NCBI GenBank assembly: GCA_038745855.1
Contig: JBCDLC010000005.1
Span: 1-64,000 of the forward strand
Length of the DNA stretch: 64,000 bases
Direction: 5' to 3'
Source: UBA5336 sp038745855
Lineage (GTDB): Bacteria > Pseudomonadota > Alphaproteobacteria > Caulobacterales > Hyphomonadaceae
The notes below the pieces were generated by a model. That model ran no database searches and had not been told where the DNA came from. It worked only from the letters and a program-made list of their open reading frames with translations. The position numbers and the translations under genes were made by a program. Of the stretch, positions 54,764 through 63,964 are shown piece by piece. Each line of letters opens with the position of its first letter. The stretch's first letter is position 1.

Positions 54764-55761
54764 AGCGCTTTCCAAGCGGCCATGAGGTGCGCGTAGGACT
54801 CGCGTCGCGCTTCCGGTGTTGCCGTAATTGTCAGGATGAAGGCTTCGTCGGCGTCAGTTTCGTCGAGATGTTGCTTTAACTTGGTGGCGACCCTGTCGGC
54901 CTTACCGGTCAAGGACCGTGCGTTGAAATGGTCGACGACGTGGCCGGGTGTGCGGGCGATGATGGTCTCGGCCTCTTCCACGGTGGGGAACGGTGCGAAC
55001 TGCCCACCGGCCCGTTTGATATTCCAGGCGACGGCGACCCGGCTTTCCGCTTCTGCATCACTATCCGTTTCCGCCGCCAGTGCCAGCGTCCCAACAGCGG
55101 CATGGGGAGCGACGCAGAACGGGGACGGCGCGAAATTTGCGCGATAGGCTGAGATCGCCTCCTTTGCGCCCGTGGGTGAAAGGAATTCCGCGAAGGCGAG
55201 TTTCGCACCAACGGCCCCTGCATAGGCGGCGCTTTCGGTAGACGATGTGAGGAGCCATAGTTCGGGTCGGCTGGCCGATGGACGCGCGTGGATGCCAGCA
55301 GCACGGTGGTCGTGAGCGAGCGGTACGCCGTCGGCGTCAAGCAGCCAGTCCTTGAGCAGCTGAAACATCGTGGGGAAACTCGCAGCGCCTGGCCCGAGCA
55401 GGGCGGCGGACGTCCGGGGATCGGCGCCGGTTGCGCGGCCGATCCCGAGATCGATCCGCCCCGGGTAGAGCGCTTCGAGTGTCAAAAACTGCTCAGCGAC
55501 TTTCAGAGGCGAATAATTTGGGAGCATGACTCCGCCCGACCCGATACGCAGTGTCTTGGTCCGTGCGGCAAGATCGGCAATAAGCACCTCCGGCGCCGTA
55601 CCGGCGAAGCTTTCGGTGTTGTGGTGTTCCTGTACCCAGTAAGCCGAATAGCCGAGCCCGTCGGTGGCCTCAGCCAGTGCCCGGGTCTCTTGAAGCGCAT
55701 GGCTTGCTGAGTGACCTTCGCGGATCGGTGTGGGATCAAGAACCGAGAGCCGCTTCATCAT
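54760..55761 (-). CDS. LLM class flavin-dependent oxidoreductase
   Basis: 333 aa, MsnO8-like branch of the luciferase superfamily: LDPTPIREG at the start, YWVQEHHNTESFAG, IGSGGVMLPNYSPLKVAEQF, and GIGRATGADPRT. Uses reduced flavin, probably as a monooxygenase. Monocistronic and convergent with the GST gene. Confidence 0.92.
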   Translation of the reverse strand: MMKRLSVLDPTPIREGHSASHALQETRALAEATDGLGYSAYWVQEHHNTESFAGTAPEVLIADLAARTKTLRIGSGGVMLPNYSPLKVAEQFLTLEALYPGRIDLGIGRATGADPRTSAALLGPGAASFPTMFQLLKDWLLDADGVPLAHDHRAAGIHARPSASRPELWLLTSSTESAAYAGAVGAKLAFAEFLSPTGAKEAISAYRANFAPSPFCVAPHAAVGTLALAAETDSDAEAESRVAVAWNIKRAGGQFAPFPTVEEAETIIARTPGHVVDHFNARSLTGKADRVATKLKQHLDETDADEAFILTITATPEARRESYAHLMAAWKAL

Positions 55762-55821
55762 CTGATTAACTGTTCACTTGAACGAAATAGTCGTACATCT
55801 GTATTATTTGAAAAGGCCGGA

Positions 55822-56844
55822 TCACGCCCGCGTTGGACTTCGAAGAAGCGCATACACGAGATCTGGCGGCCGGGCGTAGGGATTAATGCCCAGCGCTTCG
55901 ACGGTATCGATGGTCAGGTAGCCTTCGGAAAGCCCTCGGTCCTGCTGGAAAGCTTGCATCGATCGCAGTGTGTCCGGGCCAAAAACGCCGTCGACTCTGG
56001 TCGGGTAGCCAGCATCGGTGAGCGCACCCTGGATTTCGGCCACCTTGTAGCGTGTCGTGTTGGTCTCGCAGAGAACCTCTGCCCAAATCACATCACCGCC
56101 GCCGACCACTTCCTGGCGGGACACGGTTTTATACACCGCCGGCTCCACTGTGCGGCGGTCCTGCTCTGGCGTGACGAGGATCCGAGTTGGGACATCGCGA
56201 AACTCGGCGGGAACTAGGATCTCTTCAACGCGGGCAGGTCGGACTTCAACCCTTCGAGTCACCGTCTCGTAGACAGCGGGGATAACCGTGTCTTCGACGC
56301 GCGGCGGTGTGACCATTCGGGTCCTCTGCACGGTTTCGGTCACGGCTGGAACGATCACCCGGCACAGGACTTCGCCAGTCGCAGTGGGAGATAATGCGTC
56401 GCGGCGTGATGGCGGCGTCGTAGAAGCCGTCCGCCCATACAGGCCGCGTCCGGGCTTCCAGGCCACTCTTTCTGGCGTGATCGTCACAGTCTCCGTATAG
56501 GTTTCATACTGAGCCGGGATGGACCTCTGTTCGACACGCTCCGGCTCTACGAGGATCTCTTCGCTTACCGTTTCGAACTCGGCCGGGACAATCTGGAATT
56601 CCACGGTCTCTTCGCGGACCATGATTCGCTCGTTTCCAACGTCGAATACTGCAGGTATACGCTCTATGACCTCACGTTCTGGTGTCACGAGCACGCGATC
56701 CGTAATGGTTTCTGTCACCGCCGGCGTCAGCACACGCGCGAAGCATTGACCGGGTGTCGCGGCGGGCGGGGGCGCAGCGGCTTGCGCATGAGCAAGCGTA
56801 GCCCCTGCAAGGTGAGAGAGTGCGAAGAGTAGCGCGCGTTTCAA
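55822..56844 (-). CDS. Repeat-rich peptidoglycan-binding protein
   Basis: 340 aa with a signal peptide (AHA-Q). The body holds two blocks of about four 21-residue repeats each, of the pattern (I/V)PA-x-(Y/F)-E-T-V-x(4)-(V/I)-x-V-x-P-x-R, alternating short beta strands. A PG_binding_1 domain follows near the C-terminus (about 260-325; IQGALTDAGYPTRVDGVFGPDTLRSMQAFQQDRGL). Single Cys residues begin each block and the binding domain. Probably a periplasmic wall-attached fibre or spacer protein; function otherwise unknown. Confidence 0.85.
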   Translation of the reverse strand: MKRALLFALSHLAGATLAHAQAAAPPPAATPGQCFARVLTPAVTETITDRVLVTPEREVIERIPAVFDVGNERIMVREETVEFQIVPAEFETVSEEILVEPERVEQRSIPAQYETYTETVTITPERVAWKPGRGLYGRTASTTPPSRRDALSPTATGEVLCRVIVPAVTETVQRTRMVTPPRVEDTVIPAVYETVTRRVEVRPARVEEILVPAEFRDVPTRILVTPEQDRRTVEPAVYKTVSRQEVVGGGDVIWAEVLCETNTTRYKVAEIQGALTDAGYPTRVDGVFGPDTLRSMQAFQQDRGLSEGYLTIDTVEALGINPYARPPDLVYALLRSPTRA

Positions 56845-57074
56845 CGGAGGACTCCACCTTTCCTGACTGGCCTTTGGTGAATGAAAAATTCGATCAAGTA
56901 AAGTTCAAACACTCGTTTGCGGAAATGTGAGTACAGATTTCGTATTGCGCGACGATTATGGACAGGGACTTGCGATAGCGGCGATTTTTGTCAGGAAAGC
57001 GGTGATTAATACTGGAGCCTAACAAAGTTATTCGCAGCTTTGACATATTCGTATAGATTGTATAGATATTTCGT

Positions 57075-57090
57075 CCAAACGAACGGTTGG
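57075..57090. promoter_or_regulatory. Possible TetR operator
   Basis: CCAAACGAACGGTTGG is an imperfect palindrome 10 bp before the TetR-gene ATG, a typical place for autorepression. The 56845-57100 gap that contains it is AT-richer than its surroundings. Confidence 0.35.
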
Positions 57091-57100
57091 GGCTTAAAAA

Positions 57101-57682
57101 ATGGAGAAGTCGCGCCAGGGCGCCAAGCATGGAATTCTTCGCGGCGTGCTGAGCCTGATCGGTGAATCCGGCATCGATAAGGTCACACACCGGATCGCTG
57201 CGCGGCGAGCCGGGGTGTCGCCCGGCACGGTGAGCTATCATTTTCCAACCCGTGATGATCTGATTTCATCGGCGTTCAGCCAGTACGTGGCTGACTATCA
57301 AGAAGGCCTGTCGTCGGCGATCGCCGGATCACCGATCGAAGACCGCGGCGCGCTGATTCGGTTTCTGTCGGAAACAACGGCCCTGTCGCCTGAGCAGCTG
57401 ACCGTCACGGCCATCGAATACGAGATGGCGCTCATGGCCCATCGAGATGCGGCGATCTCCAGCGATGTCAAAGCCTGGCAGCGGACCATGGAACCGATCC
57501 TGTCGGATGTACTCGAAACGCTTGGCGTGGCGCGGCCGATTGAGGGCGCACGGCAGATACTGGCGGTTTGCCGGGGTACGGAATTTGAAGTGATGGTCCG
57601 TGGGGTCGGCGTCTCGAAGGACCAATTCGAACAGAGGCTCAACCGTTTGATCGACGCCTTACTGTCTGAAGACAATTCGTGA
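57101..57682 (+). CDS. TetR family regulator
   Basis: 193 aa. N-terminal helix-turn-helix (about 10-55; HRIAARRAGVSPGTVSYHFPTRDDL) and a helical ligand domain. No clear SD before the ATG. Neighbouring acyl-CoA dehydrogenase and thioesterase genes make a lipid-linked effector plausible. Confidence 0.9.
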   Translation: MEKSRQGAKHGILRGVLSLIGESGIDKVTHRIAARRAGVSPGTVSYHFPTRDDLISSAFSQYVADYQEGLSSAIAGSPIEDRGALIRFLSETTALSPEQLTVTAIEYEMALMAHRDAAISSDVKAWQRTMEPILSDVLETLGVARPIEGARQILAVCRGTEFEVMVRGVGVSKDQFEQRLNRLIDALLSEDNS

Positions 57683-57893
57683 ACCCAGGCGGGGTGCCCC
57701 CGCTGTTGATCGATTCAGCCCTGAGCGAAGCTGTCATATATGAAGCCCCGTTTCTGGCAAGCGTCCTTGGCCCGATTGGCCTCCGCGCACCTGACCTTTC
57801 GTGAGCAGGTTTCTGGCTAAGGCCAAATACCCGAACGCAGGGCACACGCGTAACGCAAGCAGTGACCGGTCCAGCCGAATTCGGAACCGCAGA

Positions 57894-58328
57894 CTAGCCG
57901 GTAGGCTTAGCTCGACGCTTGATTGTTCCCGAGAAATTCAGAACGGCGTCTCCATCTGCGGTCACGAGCCCCCTGACGAATGATATCGAACGGCCCCCAC
58001 CGATGACTTCGCCGCGCGCCTCGATACGGGCGCCTTCCGGAGCGCCAGCAATGAATTCCGAGGTGAAGGCCACCGTCACGCCATAGACGTCTGGCGGTGT
58101 GTCGGCGTGTGCGATGGCGAACAGGGAAAAGTCAGCGAAGGTCATGAGGCATCCACCGTGAATGACACCGCCAGCGTTCATGTGTTTTCGCGTCGCACGG
58201 AAGGCGGCAACGGGCCCTTGCTCATCGACCGTGTAGTAGAAGGGGCCCGCAGCCTCGTGTTCGAACGGTTCGTCGTCCCAATAGGTCCAGCCAGCGAACT
58301 CGCCATTCTCCTCGATGCGTTTTCCCAT
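57894..58328 (-). CDS. PaaI-like hotdog thioesterase
   Basis: 144 aa from ATG 58328 (GAGGG upstream); the longer frame from 58463 is unlikely. Hotdog fold with GGVIHGGCLMTFADFSLF, in which HGG and the Asp are the active-site motif. Hydrolyses an acyl-CoA. Divergent from the acyl-CoA dehydrogenase gene, 141 bp apart. Confidence 0.88.
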   Translation of the reverse strand: MGKRIEENGEFAGWTYWDDEPFEHEAAGPFYYTVDEQGPVAAFRATRKHMNAGGVIHGGCLMTFADFSLFAIAHADTPPDVYGVTVAFTSEFIAGAPEGARIEARGEVIGGGRSISFVRGLVTADGDAVLNFSGTIKRRAKPTG

Positions 58329-58469
58329 GGGCTTTATCCCTCTTCCACTAAAGCTTTGCGACGCTCGCGGTTCCCTGGCTCCAGAATGCACCGACAAGCT
58401 TCGACAAAGGCACACAGAGGGCGTAGACTCCGCTCCGCATAGATAGATACAAGCGGGAGGCACGACGCC

Positions 58470-59630
58470 GTGGCATTTGATACTGAACTGCGGGGCGCAC
58501 TGGTCGAGACCGTGCGCCGTTTCGTTGAGGAGGGCTGCGTCCCGCTCGAAACGCAGGTGGGCGAGGAAGACCAGGTTCCCGCCACCATTGTTGAGGACAT
58601 GAAAGCGCTTGGCCTCTTTGGACTGGCGGTTCCCGAAGCCTATGGCGGTCTCGGTCTTGATATGGAAACCGAATGCCTGGTGGCCATGGAGCTTGGCCGG
58701 ACGTCACCGGCGTTTCGCTCTGTTGTTGGGACAAACGTGGGGATTGGAAGCCAGGCGCTCGTGCTGTTTGGCACCGATGCCCAGAAAGAAAGGTATCTGC
58801 CCGGCATCGCGTCCGGCGATCTGATCGCGAGCTTTGCCTTGACCGAGCCGGAAGCGGGATCCGATGCCGGCAGCCTGAGGACCCGGGCGGTGCGGGATGG
58901 CGACCACTACGTGCTGAACGGCACCAAGAGATACATAACGAATGCCAATGTTGCCAATGTCTTCACAGTCATGGCGCGAACCCAGGCCGATGTTGCGGGC
59001 GCCAAGGGCGTGTCTGCGTTCATCGTTGACCGGGACACACCGGGGATCAGCGTTGGGCAACCGGAGCGGAAGATGGGCCAACAGGGGGCCCATATCTGTG
59101 ATGTGATCTTTGATGATGCGCGGGTGCCCGTCGAAAACCGGATCGGTGAGGACGGGGAGGGGTTCAAGGTCGCCATGAGCGTGCTCGACAAGGGTCGCCT
59201 CCACATCTCAGCGGTTTGCACGGGGCTCGCCGAGCGCCTGGTCAAGGAAATGGCCGGCTATGCCGTGGAGCGGAAACAGTTCGGCAAGCCCCTGGCAGAT
59301 CACCAACTGATCCAAGCGATGATGGCAGACAGCCAGGCCGAAGCGTATGCGGCCAAGTGCATGGTTCTGGACGCAGCGCGGCGTCGCGATGCGGGCGAAA
59401 GCGTCACCATGCTGGCGTCGTCCTGCAAGCTGTTCGCTTCGGAGATGGTGGGCCGGGTGGCGGACCGGGCGGTACAGGTTTTCGGGGGTGCGGGCTACGT
59501 GGCTGACTATGGGATCGAGCGGTTCTATCGGGACGTTCGGATCTTCAGGCTGTACGAGGGTACCACCCAGATCCAGCAGATCATTATTGGGCGCGAGCTT
59601 GCGAAACTCGCACGGGCCGGCGCGCTTTGA
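58470..59630 (+). CDS. Acyl-CoA dehydrogenase
   Basis: 386 aa from a GTG with GGGAGG upstream. Family signatures ASFALTEPEAGSDAG and the C-terminal QVFGGAGYVADYGIERFYRDVRIFRLYEGTTQIQQ; the catalytic Glu is in YEGT. FAD enzyme oxidising acyl-CoA to enoyl-CoA. Probably co-transcribed with the serine hydrolase that follows after 28 bp. Confidence 0.96.
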   Translation: MAFDTELRGALVETVRRFVEEGCVPLETQVGEEDQVPATIVEDMKALGLFGLAVPEAYGGLGLDMETECLVAMELGRTSPAFRSVVGTNVGIGSQALVLFGTDAQKERYLPGIASGDLIASFALTEPEAGSDAGSLRTRAVRDGDHYVLNGTKRYITNANVANVFTVMARTQADVAGAKGVSAFIVDRDTPGISVGQPERKMGQQGAHICDVIFDDARVPVENRIGEDGEGFKVAMSVLDKGRLHISAVCTGLAERLVKEMAGYAVERKQFGKPLADHQLIQAMMADSQAEAYAAKCMVLDAARRRDAGESVTMLASSCKLFASEMVGRVADRAVQVFGGAGYVADYGIERFYRDVRIFRLYEGTTQIQQIIIGRELAKLARAGAL

Positions 59631-59658
59631 GACGCGCGATCATGATTGGGAGACGGTG

Positions 59659-60894
59659 ATGGCTTTTGGTGATGTGGTTGATCCTTCGGCTGCCAGGATG
59701 AATGCGGAGAGGCTCGACGCCATTCCTAGCTATTTCGAGCAGCGCTACATTGAGACTGGAAAGCTTCCGGCGATGGCGACACTGGTCGCGCGCGGCGGCA
59801 AGGTGGTTCATGAAGCCTATCGGGGGACGACGACATTGGGCGGGGCCGAGCAGATCGGGCCCGAGACGATCTTTCGGATCTATTCCATGACGAAGCCGAT
59901 CACCTCGGTCGCGGCTATGATGCTGTTCGAAGAGGGGAAGATCAGGCTGGATCACGGGGTCTTCCGTTATGTGCCGGCGTTCGATCAGGTACAGGTGTTC
60001 GATGGCATGGACCCGTCGGGACCGAGGATGCGGCCGGTCGACCGGCCGATTCAGGTCCGGGATCTTTTCACCCATACGTCGGGGCTGACCTATAGCTTTC
60101 TGATGCAGACCGAGGTCGACGCGCTCTACAGGAAGGAGAAGATTGGCCGGCCCGATGAAACACTTGAGGATATGTGCACTCGGATGGCGGCGCTTCCGCT
60201 GGTGTTTTCTCCGGGGGAGCAGTGGAACTACGGACATTCCACCGATGTGCTGGGCCGCGTGGTTGAAGTAGCATCGGGTCAGACGCTGGACACTTTCTTC
60301 AGGGAGCGGATCTTCGGGCCGCTCGGCATGGACGATACCGACTTTTTTGTACCGGAGGCGAAGCTTCACCGTCTGATGGCTTGCTATTCGCGGGATCCCA
60401 TGACGGGAGAGACAAGCTTGAGCGATGGTGCAGGCGGCGAGAGCAGGGCCTACCGGGCTCAACCGCCTTTGCTGAATGCCGGTGGCGGATTGGTGTCTAC
60501 CCCGCGGGACTATCTTCGCTTTTGCCAGTGCCTACTGAATGGCGGCACGCTCGGTCACACGCGATTGTTGTCGCCGAAGACCGTTGAATTCATGACCATG
60601 AACCACCTGCCGGGTGGGCAGAGCATCAGGGAGATGGGTGACAAGACGTTCTCCGAGGCGCGGATGGAGGGCAATGGCTTTGCGCTTCTCGGCAGTGTTA
60701 TCATCGACCTGGCCGAGACGCTTTCGCCGGGGTCAGAAGGCACGTTTAGCTGGGGCGGATTGGCAAACACCTTCTTCTGGATTGATCCCATGGAAGAGCT
60801 GATTGCCATCCAGATGACGCAAATGATCCCGTCGGGGACCTATCCAATCCGTCCGCAGTTCCAACAGCTTGTCTATGCCGCGATCGATGGCTGA
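59659..60894 (+). CDS. Serine hydrolase (beta-lactamase/EstB type)
   Basis: 411 aa from ATG 59659; the longer frame from 59347 is an overlap with the dehydrogenase. Ser76-x-x-Lys79 in SMTK, a YGHS motif in place of YxN, and a late HLPGGQS region. Class C beta-lactamase fold, more likely an esterase than an antibiotic-degrading enzyme. Overlaps DUF3253 by 8 nt. Confidence 0.92.
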   Translation: MAFGDVVDPSAARMNAERLDAIPSYFEQRYIETGKLPAMATLVARGGKVVHEAYRGTTTLGGAEQIGPETIFRIYSMTKPITSVAAMMLFEEGKIRLDHGVFRYVPAFDQVQVFDGMDPSGPRMRPVDRPIQVRDLFTHTSGLTYSFLMQTEVDALYRKEKIGRPDETLEDMCTRMAALPLVFSPGEQWNYGHSTDVLGRVVEVASGQTLDTFFRERIFGPLGMDDTDFFVPEAKLHRLMACYSRDPMTGETSLSDGAGGESRAYRAQPPLLNAGGGLVSTPRDYLRFCQCLLNGGTLGHTRLLSPKTVEFMTMNHLPGGQSIREMGDKTFSEARMEGNGFALLGSVIIDLAETLSPGSEGTFSWGGLANTFFWIDPMEELIAIQMTQMIPSGTYPIRPQFQQLVYAAIDG

Positions 60895-61180
60895 GCCCGA
60901 GGCGACCGATGCGGTAACCCACCCTGTCCGGACGGCTATCCTGTCACTTGTGGAGGTTCGCGGAGTTGGGAAGACGATCTGTCCGACGGAGGCGGCGAAG
61001 GCTGTGAGCAAGGATCGTTGGCGGGCGGTTCTGCCCGATGTCAGGGCGGAAGCGGTTCGGCTGGCGAAGGCCGGGGAGATCATGATCTACCGAAAAGGCA
61101 AGCCGGTGGATCCGGGTGCTTTCAAGGGTGTTTACCGGTTGGGTCTTCCGCAATCGCCCGGTGCAGCCGCAGAAGAGTGA
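60887..61180 (+). CDS. DUF3253 protein
   Basis: 97 aa from ATG 60887, overlapping the hydrolase stop. Matches the DUF3253 pattern: ILSLVEVRGVGKTICPTEAAKAV, W-R-A-V-LPDVRAEAVRLAKAGEIMIYRKGKPVDP. Predicted winged helix-like small protein, function unknown. Confidence 0.88.
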   Translation: MAEPEATDAVTHPVRTAILSLVEVRGVGKTICPTEAAKAVSKDRWRAVLPDVRAEAVRLAKAGEIMIYRKGKPVDPGAFKGVYRLGLPQSPGAAAEE

Positions 61181-61186
61181 GTGCCC

Positions 61187-61555
61187 ATGGCCAAGCCGCG
61201 TGACCCTTATTTCGATGTCGTGGAGGATCTTTTTGCGCCGCTGGGACAGGTTACGATCAGGCGGATGTTCGGTGGCGCCGGGGTCTATCTGCACGGGGTG
61301 ATGTTTGCCTTGCTCGCCGATGGTGAGGTTCACCTGAAGGCCGATGATGCATTGCAGGCTGACCTTGAGACGGAGGGATCATCGGCGTTCCAGTTCGAGA
61401 TGAAGGATGGGCGCGTGGCTGAGATGCGGTATTTTCGGCTGCCTGACACTGCCGCCGACGATCCGGCGGAAGCGAGCCAGTGGGGACGGCGGGCGGTAGA
61501 TGTGGCGCTTAGGGCGAGGTCGGGGAAGCGAAAGAAGAACAAGACGAGTGCTTGA
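61187..61555 (+). CDS. TfoX N-terminal domain protein
   Basis: 122 aa from ATG 61187; a GTG at 61181 adds two residues. Only the N-terminal TfoX domain is present (RRMFGGAGVYLHGVMFALLADGEVHLKAD...FQFEMKDG...MRYFRLPD). A basic tail ends the protein. TfoX itself regulates competence, but single-domain versions have no established role. Confidence 0.9.
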   Translation: MAKPRDPYFDVVEDLFAPLGQVTIRRMFGGAGVYLHGVMFALLADGEVHLKADDALQADLETEGSSAFQFEMKDGRVAEMRYFRLPDTAADDPAEASQWGRRAVDVALRARSGKRKKNKTSA

Positions 61556-61760
61556 ACGCTTTCTGGGCCTTGTCGGCTGTAAATCATGAAATTGCCGTAA
61601 CAAATCCCAACCCTTGCCCGGGACGGTTCTTAGGGGGAACAAGCCTGGGAGCGTTCCCGGGCCGATGAAACGGCAAGGGCTTTGCCGGGCCGTCGAAGCG
61701 TGGTTGAACAGAGAGCTGGCGCAGATCGCGCTCTCGGCAGCTCCAGGATGGGAGGGAAGC

Positions 61761-62450
61761 ATGGCCACCATCGCGCTCGTGGATGACGATGAGAACATTG
61801 TCGCGTCGCTCAAGATCTTCTTCGAAGCCGAAGGCTACCAGGTGCGGACCTATTATGATGGAGAAGCGGCCCTCCAGGGGTTGACGGAGAACCAGCCGGA
61901 CCTGGCCATTCTCGATGTGAAGATGCCGAAGATGGACGGCATGGAGCTTTTGCGGCGGGTGCGGCAGACCTCGGAACTGCCTGTTATCTTTCTGACCTCC
62001 AAGGATGAAGAGATCGATGAGGTTATCGGCTTCAATATCGGTGCCGATGATTTCGTCCGTAAGCCATGCTCCAACAGGCTTTTGGCGACGCGCGTGAAGG
62101 CCGTACTTCGCCGTTCGCGCGGGGCGGCTGGAACGGAAGAGGGGGATCAGAAGCCGATCGTTCGTGGCCGGCTGACGCTGGATCCGAACCGGCACGCGGT
62201 GAGCTGGGACGGGCATCCGGTGAGGCTGACGGTGACCGAGTTCCTGATCCTGCAATCGCTGGCCCAGCGGCCGGGTTATGTGAAGTCCCGCGACCAGCTG
62301 ATGGACGCGGCCTATGACGACCAGATCTATGTCGATGACCGCACCATAGACAGCCACATCAAACGCCTGCGCAAGAAGTTCCGCGAGGTGGATGGCGAGT
62401 TCGATGCCATCGAGACGCTTTATGGCGTGGGCTATCGCTACCAGGAGTAG
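61761..62450 (+). CDS. chvI: ChvI-like response regulator
   Basis: 229 aa from ATG 61761; the frame from 61614 is an over-extension. Receiver domain (1-120) with the acidic pocket VDDDEN, phospho-acceptor Asp52 and Lys in DDFVRKPCS, then an OmpR-type winged helix (130-229; DRTIDSHIKRLRKKFREVDGEFDAIETLYGVGYRY). ChvI regulates envelope-stress and surface genes. No ChvG kinase gene is next to it, unlike the usual arrangement. Confidence 0.9.
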   Translation: MATIALVDDDENIVASLKIFFEAEGYQVRTYYDGEAALQGLTENQPDLAILDVKMPKMDGMELLRRVRQTSELPVIFLTSKDEEIDEVIGFNIGADDFVRKPCSNRLLATRVKAVLRRSRGAAGTEEGDQKPIVRGRLTLDPNRHAVSWDGHPVRLTVTEFLILQSLAQRPGYVKSRDQLMDAAYDDQIYVDDRTIDSHIKRLRKKFREVDGEFDAIETLYGVGYRYQE

Positions 62451-62545
62451 CCCTCTCGTCTTGTGGGCGTTCTTTGACTGGTTGGCCCGGTTGGGTCATC
62501 TTTCCCGAGAGACCTCGCTAACGAGGCTATCAGGGAGGAATGACC

Positions 62546-63394
62546 ATGGGCTTGCAAATCGACGCAGAGACCGGCGTGGGCGCAACCGTGACCGGAGTGG
62601 ATATCGGGAACCTGTCCGGTGACGATCTTGATGCGCTGAAGGCAGCGTTTGCCGAACATGGGGTGCTCTATTTCCGGGATCAGGACCTTTCCGAGGCCGG
62701 GCATATCGCTTTTGCGGAGCGCTGGGGCGCGATCAATATCAACCGCTTCTTCGCCGCCCATCCCGAGCATCCGGAGATTGCGCTGGTGGCGAAGGAGCCC
62801 GACCAGACCAGCAATATCGGAGGTGGTTGGCACACCGACCATTCCTATGATGTGGAGCCTGCGCTGGGGTCTATCCTTGTGGCGCGCGAGCTGCCGGAGA
62901 CGGGCGGGGACACGCTATTTGCGTCCATGTATGCTGCCTACGCAACGCTTGACCAGCAGACCAAGGCAGAGATTGACGGGCTCAACGCGGTGCATTCGGC
63001 CAAGCATATCTTCGGGGCCAGTCCGAAATCGTTCTATTCCAAGAGCGATACTGACAAGGGCGAGCGGATCGGGAATTCCGGCGCGGCCGATGAAATGACC
63101 GATGTCATCCATCCCGTGGTGATCACCCATCCCCTGAGCGGGAAGAAAGCCCTTTACGTGAACCCCGCTTTCACGATCCGCTTTGAGGGCAAGACCCAGG
63201 AAGAATCGCAGCCCTTGCTCGCGAAACTCTATGCCCATTGCTTCAGCGGTGATTTTCACCACCGGCTGAAATGGGAGACGGGGACGGTGGCGTTCTGGGA
63301 TAACCGGGCGACCTGGCACTGGGCGCTGAACGATTACCAGGGCCAACGCCGGGTGATGCACCGGATCACGGTGGAAGGCGGCCCGCTGAACTGA
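62546..63394 (+). CDS. TauD/TfdA family dioxygenase
   Basis: 282 aa from ATG 62546, 7 nt after GGGAGG; an ATG at 62540 is too close to it. Fe(II)/2-oxoglutarate oxygenase with HTD (in WHTDHSYD) and distal His in RVMHRITVEGG, plus 2-oxoglutarate Arg nearby. Substrate could be taurine-like or another acid; not determinable. Confidence 0.92.
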   Translation: MGLQIDAETGVGATVTGVDIGNLSGDDLDALKAAFAEHGVLYFRDQDLSEAGHIAFAERWGAININRFFAAHPEHPEIALVAKEPDQTSNIGGGWHTDHSYDVEPALGSILVARELPETGGDTLFASMYAAYATLDQQTKAEIDGLNAVHSAKHIFGASPKSFYSKSDTDKGERIGNSGAADEMTDVIHPVVITHPLSGKKALYVNPAFTIRFEGKTQEESQPLLAKLYAHCFSGDFHHRLKWETGTVAFWDNRATWHWALNDYQGQRRVMHRITVEGGPLN

Positions 63395-63440
63395 GGTACG
63401 AGCACGGGCGCGGTTCAACCCCGGTAGATTGCCACTTTCA

Positions 63441-63452
63441 GGGGGGGGGGGG
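63441..63452 (+). repeat. G12 homopolymer tract
   Basis: Twelve consecutive G in the gap between the tauD-like gene and the convergent small-protein gene, 17 bp before the second copy of the 42-bp repeat. Unstable by slippage; no gene start lies next to it. Confidence 0.85.
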
Positions 63453-63468
63453 AGCGCTCTTGTGTTTT

Positions 63469-63510
63469 GGCCAGCACCTTTGGCCGGCCCGCGCCAAGGC
63501 GCGTCCGGTG
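63469..63510. repeat. 42-bp dispersed repeat, copy 2
   Basis: Second copy of the element at 46159-46200, in the same orientation relative to its neighbouring minus-strand small-protein gene (37 bp past its end). Confidence 0.75.
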
Positions 63511-63547
63511 ACACGGGATTGCTGACCGCACAGCGACCTGACCGAAG

Positions 63548-63964
63548 TCAGGGGGATGCGGCTATGGACGGGCGAACCACGGCACCAGGAATGGGACCCA
63601 TGCGGCCTTGCGGGGCATGGGGCGCCCCTCGTGACAGACCCTCCCGTGGATCGCCCGGCGACGCGCACGCGTGTTGCGTAATCGCGCCCATCTGGAACCG
63701 TCGGGCGCCACCGACCTCATAACCCACGCCCGACCGGAGAAGCAGCGCGTTCCAGAACGCAGCTTCCGCATGGATCATCCCATCACGGGCCTGCACGGGG
63801 TTCGTGCTGGCCTTCTGTATGGCCGCCGGTAGAGCCCCAACGCCTGGCCCACCGGCGCCATGCACCTGAGCGTCGCGCATGCCAAGCGCTGCCAAGCCGA
63901 ACAGAAGTCCGGCGGCAGACATGGCAAGGGCTATGGCCCAGGGCAGGAGGATGAAAAGATCCAT
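63548..63964 (-). CDS. Small membrane-anchored protein, repeat-linked (copy 2)
   Basis: 138 aa. It starts MDLFILLPWAIALAMSAAG, a single helix similar to the copy at 46237-46650, and continues into a Gly/Ala/Pro-rich polar tail. The upstream sequence to the window end (ACCATGG, then GGGGGTGGGGATT) resembles the region upstream of copy 1. Unknown function; the tails share little. Confidence 0.5.
   Translation of the reverse strand: MDLFILLPWAIALAMSAAGLLFGLAALGMRDAQVHGAGGPGVGALPAAIQKASTNPVQARDGMIHAEAAFWNALLLRSGVGYEVGGARRFQMGAITQHACASPGDPREGLSRGAPHAPQGRMGPIPGAVVRPSIAASP

Noticed and set aside
59584..60462. 292-aa minus-strand frame
   Set aside because: Antisense to the serine hydrolase with its intact SMTK motif.
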